Part shown: one piece after another, positions 58,051 through 64,000 of the stretch
How the letters are laid out: every line of letters begins with the position of its first letter
Position numbering within the stretch: the first letter of the stretch is position 1
Assembly (NCBI RefSeq): GCF_042680125.1
Contig: NZ_JBHTNY010000009.1
DNA length: 64,000 nucleotides
Reading direction: 5' to 3' (one strand)
From: Robinsoniella peoriensis
GTDB taxonomy: Bacteria; Bacillota; Clostridia; Lachnospirales; Lachnospiraceae
The notes under the pieces: generated by a model
The model's database searches: none
What the model saw: the letters and a program-made list of their open reading frames with translations, nothing else
Told to the model about the DNA's origin: nothing
Program-made: the position numbers and the translations under genes

Positions 58051-58184
58051 AAAAAGGGCGCTAACTTTATCGGCTTTCAATCAGCCTTAAAAATCAGCGC
58101 CCTTTTTGGTTTCAGCTCATTCCTTTGATTGTATTTTGAGTGGCGCCCTTTTTCATTTTCTCTGTGCGAAAAAGGGCGCCACTC
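58051..58184. repeat. Four-arm inverted repeats near the ICE end
   Basis: Two nested structures share the core AAAAAGGGCGC. The first is AAAAAGGGCGCT (58051-58062) with AGCGCCCTTTTT (58096-58107). The second is a perfect 17-base pair, GAGTGGCGCCCTTTTTC (58138-58154) and GAAAAAGGGCGCCACTC (58168-58184). No gene is seen in 58012-58341. They lie between the outermost ICE gene and the tRNA-Ser, so they may be part of the attachment or transfer end, or strong terminators. Confidence 0.8.
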
Positions 58185-58341
58185 ATGAATGTTCTTACTT
58201 GTAGGTTTGAGTCCTGTCTGAGTGAAGCTTTTACCCTAATAAATCTACGAGAAAAGGGCTTCCACTTTTCATCGTGGAAGCCCTCGAAAGGCTTGGATTT
58301 ACTGGCTTTGTAAGCAATAAATCTTTTTTGCCTTTTGTTTT

Positions 58342-58430
58342 TGGCGGAGCGGGTGGGATTCGAACCCACGTGCCCTTGCGGACAACTTGATTTCGAGTCA
58401 AGCTCGTTATGACCACTTCGATACCGCTCC
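58342..58430 (-). tRNA. tRNA-Ser (anticodon CGA)
   Basis: Read on the minus strand, acceptor arms GGAGCGG and CCGCTCC pair, with discriminator G and an encoded CCA. The anticodon stem is CTTGA-CTCGAAA-TCAAG with CGA in the loop, a long variable arm follows (usual for serine tRNAs), and GTGGGTTCGAATCCCAC forms the T arm. Length is 89 including CCA. It lies at the right end of the ICE, and tRNA genes are frequent integration sites. Confidence 0.95.
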
Positions 58431-58570
58431 AAATATTAAATTTATATAAAACCCTCGGATAGAACTCGGATAGAACGAGCAAAAAATTGCCCCTTATTCG
58501 ATTTCCGATGGGTGGGAAAGCCCAGTAAAATCAAGGTTTCCGACTATACTGATACTGTTTAAGCCACTAC
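58431..58570. other. 140-base segment between the tRNA-Ser and its partial copy
   Basis: No gene is seen. The sequence contains the tandem words GGATAGAACTCGGATAGAAC at about 58459. It is bounded by two copies of the serine tRNA's 5' half and could be the relic end of another element. Confidence 0.5.
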
Positions 58571-58613
58571 ATTTCGAGTCAAGCTCGTTATGGCCACTTC
58601 GATACGTCCCCAT
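58571..58613 (-). pseudogene. Partial tRNA-Ser (5' half)
   Basis: A 34-base stretch here (58571-58604) matches 58390-58423 of the tRNA-Ser with one difference. It contains the D arm and anticodon arm up to CTCGAAAT and then diverges. The acceptor arm is altered (GGGGACG for GGAGCGG), so it cannot be functional. It looks like the footprint of integration or of a tRNA duplication. Confidence 0.85.
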
Positions 58614-58668
58614 GCACTTAAATAGTATATCACATTTTTTGAAAAATGCAAAAACTTTATTCAAGTTA

Positions 58669-58697
58669 TTGTGATAAAAGTAAAAATAATATATAAT
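58669..58697 (+). promoter_or_regulatory. Probable sigma-A promoter of pfkA
   Basis: TTGTGA (58669-58674) and a perfect TATAAT (58692-58697) are 17 bases apart. They lie about 100 bases ahead of the pfkA start, which leaves a leader of about 90 bases. Confidence 0.75.
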
Positions 58698-58795
58698 GAA
58701 CAAAGAGGCGTGTTTATCTGCCTGTTTGAAGAGGAAAATAACTTAACAAAGTGGTTCGTAACACTTTGATTATAACAGGAAAGGTGTAGTGTCAT

Positions 58796-59869
58796 ATGAT
58801 TAGAATTGGAATGTTAACAAGCGGTGGCGACTGTCAGGCTTTAAATGCAACAATGCGCGGTGTCGTAAAGGGGCTGAGTACCAATGCGGACGAGCTGGAA
58901 GTATATGGGTTCGCAAATGGATATAAAGGGCTTATTTATGGGGACTACAGAATGCTGACCAGCAAGGATTTTTCCGGGATTCTGACGAAAGGCGGGACTA
59001 TATTAGGAACATCCAGACAGCCATTCAAGCTTATGCGCGTCCCGGATGAAAATGGACTGGACAAGGTAGAGGCGATGAAACAGACCTACTATAAACTTCG
59101 TCTGGACTGCCTGGTGATTCTGGGAGGAAATGGTACACAAAAGACAGCAAATCTTCTCCGTGAAGAAGGTTTGAATATCATACATCTCCCCAAGACGATT
59201 GATAATGATATCTGGGGAACAGACATGACTTTTGGCTTTCAAAGTGCTACAAATATTGCAACAGATGCCATTGACTGCATTCATACCACTGCGGCATCGC
59301 ACAACCGTGTATTTATCGTAGAAGTTATGGGGCATAAGGTTGGATGGCTCACGCTGCATGCGGGTATTGCCGGCGGAGCAGATATTATTTTGCTGCCTGA
59401 GATCCCATACGATATTTCTAAGGTGATCGAAGCTATAGACAAACGTTCCAGAGATGGAAAGGGATTTACAATTCTGGCAGTTGCAGAAGGTGCTATTTCA
59501 AAAGAAGATGCCAAACTGTCCAAGAAAGAATTAAAAGAAAAATTAAAGAACAAGAGGCATCCGTCTGTATCATATGAAATTGCAGAGAAGATCCAGGCTG
59601 AAACAGGTATGGAGATTCGAATCACAGTTCCGGGACATACTCAGAGAGGCGGAAGTCCATGTCCTTATGACAGGGTTCTTTCTACCAGACTGGGCGCAGA
59701 AGCAGCACAGTGTATTCTGGATAAGGAATATGGCTGTATGGTTGGAATCGTAAATGGAAAAGCGAAGAAGATTCCACTGGAAGATGTAGCAGGTAAGTTA
59801 AAAATGGTATCGCCGGATGACCAGCTGATTAAGGAAGCAAAATTAATCGGCATTAGTTTTGGAGATTAA
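58796..59869 (+). CDS. pfkA: 6-phosphofructokinase
   Basis: The 357-residue product phosphorylates fructose 6-phosphate in glycolysis. The family motifs are GMLTSGGDCQALNATMRG near the start, the nucleotide/phosphoryl-donor site GGNGTQKTA (110-118), the catalytic PKTIDNDIWGTD (132-143), and GHTQRGGSP later. The donor loop reads GGNGT where ATP enzymes usually read GGDGS; Gly after the Asn still points to ATP rather than pyrophosphate, but this is not certain. It is chromosomal and lies 18 bases ahead of dnaX. Confidence 0.92.
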   Translation: MIRIGMLTSGGDCQALNATMRGVVKGLSTNADELEVYGFANGYKGLIYGDYRMLTSKDFSGILTKGGTILGTSRQPFKLMRVPDENGLDKVEAMKQTYYKLRLDCLVILGGNGTQKTANLLREEGLNIIHLPKTIDNDIWGTDMTFGFQSATNIATDAIDCIHTTAASHNRVFIVEVMGHKVGWLTLHAGIAGGADIILLPEIPYDISKVIEAIDKRSRDGKGFTILAVAEGAISKEDAKLSKKELKEKLKNKRHPSVSYEIAEKIQAETGMEIRITVPGHTQRGGSPCPYDRVLSTRLGAEAAQCILDKEYGCMVGIVNGKAKKIPLEDVAGKLKMVSPDDQLIKEAKLIGISFGD

Positions 59870-59887
59870 TAGATTGGAGAGTAAAGC

Positions 59888-61582
59888 ATGAGTTATACTG
59901 CTTTATACCGTAAATTCCGTCCGGATACTTTTGCGGATGTAAAAGGTCAGGACCATATAGTTACAACGCTGAAAAATCAAATTAAGGCAGATAGAATCGG
60001 GCATGCTTACCTGTTTTGCGGAACCCGTGGAACAGGTAAGACAACCATTGCCAAGATTCTGGCAAAGGCAGTAAATTGTGAACATCCGATTGATGGCAAT
60101 CCCTGCAACGAATGTGAAACCTGTAAGGCAATTTCAACAGGAAGTTCCATGAATGTAATCGAAATCGATGCGGCTTCGAATAATGGTGTGGACAATATTC
60201 GTGAAATTCGTGATGAGGTAGCTTATTCACCTACCGAGGGCAGATTCAAGGTATACATTATCGACGAGGTTCATATGCTGTCTATAGGTGCGTTTAATGC
60301 GCTTCTTAAGACTCTGGAAGAGCCGCCTTCGTATGTAATCTTTATCCTGGCAACTACAGAGGCACATAAGATTCCGATTACGATTCTGTCCAGGTGTCAG
60401 AGGTATGACTTTAAGCGAATTGCCCTGACAACGATTAGTTCCCATCTGAATAAACTTATGGAAGAAGAACAGGTGGAAGTAGAAACAAAGGCAACAAACT
60501 ACATTGCAAAAAAAGCAGACGGTTCCATGCGAGATGCCCTGAGTCTCTTGGATCAGTGTATCGCTTTTTATCTGGGTGAGAAACTTACCTATGATAATGT
60601 GCTGGAAGTGCTTGGTGCTGTGGATACGGATGTGTTCAGCGATCTGCTGCGGATGGTGCTCAGCCATGATGTGGCTGGGGCTATGGCAAAGCTTGAAGAG
60701 CTGGTAATGCAGGGAAGAGAACTGACGCAGTTCGTAGTAGATTTCACATGGTACATGAGAAACTTGCTTCTTCTGAAAACATCTGATAATATGGAAGATG
60801 TTCTGGATGTATCTACAGAAAATATGAAAAAACTTCAGGAAGAGGCCGGGATGGTCAGGGAAGATACCCTTATGCGGTTTATCCGTATTTTTTCTGAGTT
60901 ATCCAATCAGATCAAGTATGCGTCATCGAAAAGAATATTATTGGAGATTGCCCTGATTAAGCTGTGTAAGCCGGAAATGGAAAATGATGAAATTTCACTG
61001 GTTGAGCGGATACGCCTTTTGGAAAAGAAGCTGGAAAGCGGAATAGCCGTCCAGTCAGTTCAGTCTGTACCATCTGGTACTGCAGTGGCGGGAGAAGCTG
61101 TTTTGGGCGGAGCTTATCATGCCGGTAATGCAGAAGTACCTCCGGCAGGTACAGGAAATATGGGCAACGCACCGGAAGCCGGTTCTGTGACAAGATCCCA
61201 AATGCCGGCACAAGGCCGTAATCTGGAAAAAGCAGCACCGCAGGATCTTCAGGAGGTAAAGAAGATCTGGAAAAGTATCGTTGCTGAGACGGAAGGACGG
61301 TTTAAGATTGTCTTATCCATGGCTGAACCCAAATACAATGCCCAGGGAGAAGACGACAGACTGTTTGTTTGTTTTCCGGATTTCCAGGGTGAGCGTTATG
61401 TGGCAAGCGAGGAACGTAAGGAAGAGCTGGAGAGGATTATTGCCAGCAAGATTGGAAAAAAAGTAGAAGTGAAGATGATGCTGGAAGTTGACAGCCATCT
61501 GAATAAAGGCAATATTGTCAGCATCAGTGTTGAAGATGCAATCAAAGAATTTATACACACAGATGTAGTAATTGAAGACTGA
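59888..61582 (+). CDS. dnaX: DNA polymerase III subunits gamma/tau
   Basis: The 564-residue product is the clamp-loader ATPase. Walker A is GTRGTGKTT (45-53), the zinc site uses cysteines around 64-79 (NPCNECETC), Walker B is YIIDEVHML, and LSRCQRYDF is the SRC arginine-finger motif. A Gly/Ala-rich linker (about residues 395-450) precedes the tau C-terminal domain. I saw no obvious slippery site for a short gamma form. The order dnaX-ybaB-recR is the usual Firmicutes order. Confidence 0.95.
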   Translation: MSYTALYRKFRPDTFADVKGQDHIVTTLKNQIKADRIGHAYLFCGTRGTGKTTIAKILAKAVNCEHPIDGNPCNECETCKAISTGSSMNVIEIDAASNNGVDNIREIRDEVAYSPTEGRFKVYIIDEVHMLSIGAFNALLKTLEEPPSYVIFILATTEAHKIPITILSRCQRYDFKRIALTTISSHLNKLMEEEQVEVETKATNYIAKKADGSMRDALSLLDQCIAFYLGEKLTYDNVLEVLGAVDTDVFSDLLRMVLSHDVAGAMAKLEELVMQGRELTQFVVDFTWYMRNLLLLKTSDNMEDVLDVSTENMKKLQEEAGMVREDTLMRFIRIFSELSNQIKYASSKRILLEIALIKLCKPEMENDEISLVERIRLLEKKLESGIAVQSVQSVPSGTAVAGEAVLGGAYHAGNAEVPPAGTGNMGNAPEAGSVTRSQMPAQGRNLEKAAPQDLQEVKKIWKSIVAETEGRFKIVLSMAEPKYNAQGEDDRLFVCFPDFQGERYVASEERKEELERIIASKIGKKVEVKMMLEVDSHLNKGNIVSISVEDAIKEFIHTDVVIED

Positions 61583-61606
61583 TAAGAAATAGGAGGATTT
61601 ATTAAA

Positions 61607-61963
61607 ATGGCAAAACGTGGAGGATTTCCGGGAGGCGGAATGCCCGGCAACATGAATAATCTGATGAAACAGGCTCAGAAAATGCAGAAACAGATGGAAG
61701 AAAACCAGAAAGCATTAGAAGAAAAAGAATATACTGCAAGTGCAGGGGGCGGTGCTGTAGAAGTTACCGTATCCGGTAAAAAAGAAATAACCAAGGTTTC
61801 TTTAAAAGAAGAAGTGGTTGATCCCGATGATATTGAAATGTTAGAAGACCTGATTATGGCAGCTACAAATGAAGCACTTCGTAAGATGGAAGAAGAAGCA
61901 GGTGCTGCAATGGCGAAGCTGACAGGTGGTCTTGGTGGAATGGGTGGAGGATTTCCGTTCTAA
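61607..61963 (+). CDS. ybaB: YbaB/EbfC nucleoid-associated protein
   Basis: The 118-residue product has the YbaB pattern: a Gly/Met-rich start (KRGGFPGGGMPGNMNNLMKQ), the helix AQKMQKQMEENQKALEEKEY, the strand VTVSGKKEITKVSL, and the C-terminal helices EDLIMAATNEAL. It binds DNA as a dimer. The stop overlaps the recR start by one base. Spacing confirms an operon with dnaX and recR. Confidence 0.95.
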   Translation: MAKRGGFPGGGMPGNMNNLMKQAQKMQKQMEENQKALEEKEYTASAGGGAVEVTVSGKKEITKVSLKEEVVDPDDIEMLEDLIMAATNEALRKMEEEAGAAMAKLTGGLGGMGGGFPF

Positions 61964-62559
61964 TGGATTATTACAGCAGTCAGATCAGTAAATTAATTGA
62001 AGAATTGTCAAAGCTGCCGGGTGTGGGGGCCAAATCGGCCCAGCGCTTGGCTTTTCACATTATTAACAGGCCCCTGGATGAGGTGAAGCGGCTTTCCGAT
62101 GCCATTATCGAGGCGAAGGAAAATGTACGTTACTGCAAACAGTGCTATACTTTGACAGACAGTGAGCTCTGTCCGATTTGCAGAAATCCAAAAAGGGACC
62201 AGACTACCATAATGGTTGTGGAAAACACAAGGGATCTGGCGGCATATGAAAAAACCGGTAAATTTGAGGGCGTCTATCACGTACTTCACGGTGCAATATC
62301 ACCTATGCTGGGGATAGGTCCAAATGATATTAAGTTAAAGGAATTAATGCAGCGTTTGCAGCAGGATATAAAAGAAGTTATAATTGCGACGAATTCAAGT
62401 CTGGAAGGTGAGACAACAGCAATGTACATCAGTAAGCTGATTAAACCAACCGGAGTTAAGGTCAGCAGAATTGCCAGTGGAGTGCCGGTAGGCGGTGACC
62501 TGGAATATATCGATGAAGTGACTTTGCTAAGAGCCCTGGAAGGGCGTGTGGAATTATAA
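61963..62559 (+). CDS. recR: Recombination protein RecR
   Basis: The 198-residue product has the helix-hairpin-helix LSKLPGVGAKSAQRLAFHI, a zinc finger with Cys58, Cys61, Cys70 and Cys73, and a Toprim domain (TIMVVENTRDLAAYE and VIIATNSSLEGETTA). RecR acts with RecO and RecF in gap repair. The length is standard for the family. It is the last gene of the chromosomal operon. Confidence 0.96.
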   Translation: MDYYSSQISKLIEELSKLPGVGAKSAQRLAFHIINRPLDEVKRLSDAIIEAKENVRYCKQCYTLTDSELCPICRNPKRDQTTIMVVENTRDLAAYEKTGKFEGVYHVLHGAISPMLGIGPNDIKLKELMQRLQQDIKEVIIATNSSLEGETTAMYISKLIKPTGVKVSRIASGVPVGGDLEYIDEVTLLRALEGRVEL

Positions 62560-62600
62560 GAATGTATATTCCTGGAGGACTGACGGGGCGGCATGGACCT

Positions 62601-62675
62601 GGGAGTACCGTTTTTGGGAACAGGGGATATTAAAATCCCCTGAAATTAAGGATCTAATACTAAAACGGTCCCAAT
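62601..62675. terminator. Nested hairpins between convergent genes
   Basis: CAGGGGAT and ATCCCCTG (62621-62642) form an inner eight-base stem. ACCGTTTT (62607-62614) and AAAACGGT (62662-62669) can pair outside it. It lies between the recR end and the convergent permease gene, so a bidirectional terminator is likely, although the T-tract is weak. Confidence 0.6.
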
Positions 62676-62677
62676 AG

Positions 62678-63472
62678 TTAACAGTGCAGATCCCTGCGCT
62701 GATGAAGTATAAAGGAAGCGGAAATGCACAGGAGAGCCACTATGGCACAGACCAGTATATACTGCTGCGAAAGCCCCTGTGTAAGAACTTCCTTTCCATC
62801 AAAATATTTAAAAGGTGTGAGATAACCCAGCCATTCAATTTTTTCACTGAAATCAGCAGCAATGGACATCAAAAATGTAACCAGCACAAGGCCCATAGAG
62901 ATATTGCTGGCTGTTTTCATTCGAACACAAAGCATGGACATGAGTAAACCAAATCCAAAGAAAACAAGCTGGATGAAGAATAATCCGATCATCATTGGCA
63001 GAAAATCCGATACAATATTGTCATCAAAAATAATCTTCACACTTACAACGGCGATGAGAAAGGAAACAGCATTCAGCAAAAACAGCTGGCAGAGTGCACT
63101 GCAGAGCTTATCAGCCAGGATGGTATTTCTGGAACGTGACTTAACATACAGAAATTCAAATGTCTTATCCCGTTCTTCTTTTCCGAAGATGGAGACACCC
63201 AGGGAAGCTGCATGGAATGCGGCGATCAGAGCGATATAAGTAAATACGATTGCAAAAACTCCGATAGCGGTTGAATAATCCACCACGCCTACTCCGAAGA
63301 CTGTCTGGACGCTTTTGGGAAGCTGCTCCAAAAGCTCATTCACACCGGCATCGCTTTGTCCCACCATGGAGGTTGTCTTACCGGCGCTTGCTATAATCAG
63401 AAAAATAATCCCAATGCACCAGAAAGAAAAAGTTTTTATATTAGATTTACATTCACGAATAAATAGATTCAT
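62678..63472 (-). CDS. ABC-2 type transporter permease
   Basis: The 264-residue product has six hydrophobic spans (for example FSFWCIGIIFLIIASAGKTT and VFTYIALIAAFHAASLGVSI) and the ABC-2 permease outline with IFGKEERDKTFEFLYVKSRS between spans 2 and 3. It should form a heterodimer with the permease that follows at 63535-64000. The ATPase gene lies beyond the window. The substrate (drug, peptide or lipid) cannot be told. Confidence 0.8.
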   Translation of the reverse strand: MNLFIRECKSNIKTFSFWCIGIIFLIIASAGKTTSMVGQSDAGVNELLEQLPKSVQTVFGVGVVDYSTAIGVFAIVFTYIALIAAFHAASLGVSIFGKEERDKTFEFLYVKSRSRNTILADKLCSALCQLFLLNAVSFLIAVVSVKIIFDDNIVSDFLPMMIGLFFIQLVFFGFGLLMSMLCVRMKTASNISMGLVLVTFLMSIAADFSEKIEWLGYLTPFKYFDGKEVLTQGLSQQYILVCAIVALLCISASFILHQRRDLHC

Positions 63473-63534
63473 AATAAATGGTCTCCTTCCCAGAGAGTAA
63501 TTGAAAATGGAGTGTCAAAGCATTCAGACATGCT

Positions 63535-64000
63535 TTAAGCACTGTGAATATCTTTTGTCTGGTAACGCCAGAAGCCTAGCAGTGTAAGTAAAATAACAGC
63601 CACGATCAGACAGATCAGCAAAGGATAGTCATACTTCTGATTTAATGTAATGTAAGAGGGATTGATGTAGCTCATTGGAGACATAAAATCCAGTGCCCTT
63701 TCATCAAACATATTTGCTAACATCTGGAGCCCAAAGCAAAGTGCCCCAACTCCGATTCCAATAAAGACAGGAGCTTTAGCCTTTTTCAAAAAACAACCGA
63801 TACAGAATCCCAGGGCGGTAAATAAAAGTCCGGTCAGTATCACAGCAAAAGAGAGCAGATAGAATATCTTATGGTTAAATGCACCGCCATATTGGTTTGC
63901 AAAAATGAAACTCACACCAAAATATATAAATCCGGATATAATAATACAGAGCACAACTGCCAGATATTTATTTGCCAATATACGGATCCGGCTTACGGGT
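63535..64000 (-). CDS. ABC-2 type transporter permease (partial, runs off the window)
   Basis: The frame is open to the right window edge (PVSRIRILANKYLAVVL), so the N-terminus is outside. The visible 154 residues have four or five hydrophobic spans (SFAVILTGLLFTALGFCIGC, CLIVAVILLTLLGFW). PVSR-x-x-I followed by a hydrophobic helix is usual in ABC-2 permeases. The stop is at 63535-63537. It is the partner of the permease at 62678-63472. Confidence 0.72.
   Translation of the reverse strand, partial: PVSRIRILANKYLAVVLCIIISGFIYFGVSFIFANQYGGAFNHKIFYLLSFAVILTGLLFTALGFCIGCFLKKAKAPVFIGIGVGALCFGLQMLANMFDERALDFMSPMSYINPSYITLNQKYDYPLLICLIVAVILLTLLGFWRYQTKDIHSA

Noticed and set aside
58112..58703. Open frames across the tRNA-Ser and its partial copy
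   Set aside because: They translate tRNA sequence and hairpins; the RNA gene explains the conservation.
59888..61582. Programmed frameshift in dnaX giving a short gamma subunit
   Set aside because: I saw no clear slippery A- or T-run followed by a strong hairpin at the expected place, so only the full-length product is reported.

Overview
The window looks like a low-to-mid GC Gram-positive anaerobe of the class Clostridia, most likely family Lachnospiraceae. The clearest chromosomal part is the right end: pfkA, dnaX, ybaB and recR in order, then a convergent ABC-2 permease pair, with a serine tRNA in front. The family-level placement is inference from gene order and protein style; no 16S gene is present.

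Layout. Positions 1-1700 are wreckage: the tail of a large serine recombinase, a regulator gene cut by that element, IS-like debris, an orphan Phd-type antitoxin and an hsdM fragment. Positions 1700-12300 are an AT-rich, all plus-strand island of resistance and detoxification genes: two Mef-like efflux pumps (one behind a leader-peptide attenuator), an aminoglycoside phosphotransferase-like kinase, a lincosamide-nucleotidyltransferase-like domain fused to a P-loop kinase, a Vat-like acetyltransferase, flavodoxin, SDR, GrpB, GNAT, HD and SnoaL-type proteins, and a decayed methyltransferase/hydrolase hybrid. Positions 12677-57939 are the backbone of an integrative conjugative element (ICE), almost entirely on the minus strand. 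The backbone is broken by plus-strand cargo cassettes (YdeI-like, VOC, AraC, Map, ABM-like, HEAT). The element ends next to a tRNA-Ser with a partial second copy beyond it. The ICE's own integrase is not visible and may lie left of the window.

How it works together. The ICE carries DNA processing (MobP-type relaxase with a Sel1-repeat tail, MobC-like protein, a candidate oriT, a TOPRIM primase), a type IV secretion channel (VirD4, VirB4, VirB3-, VirB6- and VirB2-like proteins and a two-domain cell-wall hydrolase), and a Tad/Flp pilus system (TadA, TadB, TadC, TadZ-like, CpaB, prepilin peptidase, two Flp-like pilins, two TadE-like pseudopilins). It also has large secreted proteins, including a 1317-residue S-layer-homology adhesin. 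The pilus and adhesin probably hold mating cells together. Defence and establishment functions include an ArdA-like antirestriction protein, C5 and N6 DNA methyltransferases and an AbiE-type toxin-antitoxin pair, with an amidoligase/gamma-glutamylcyclotransferase pair of unknown target.

Most interesting signal. Seven unrelated soluble ICE proteins (primase, amidoligase, DUF4406 protein, ArdA-like protein, YodL-like protein, an ADP-ribosyltransferase-like protein and a small unknown) end in a short Met-x-Met tail. The relaxase, a DUF3848 protein and SpoVG carry weaker versions. The plus-strand cargo and the membrane machinery do not. I propose it is a shared C-terminal sorting tag, perhaps a secretion signal for delivery into the recipient. 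Other leads are a C5 methyltransferase expanded by about ten diverged repeats, terminator-like hairpins in front of many ICE genes, and a promoter-like module repeated in front of three cargo genes beside an AraC regulator.
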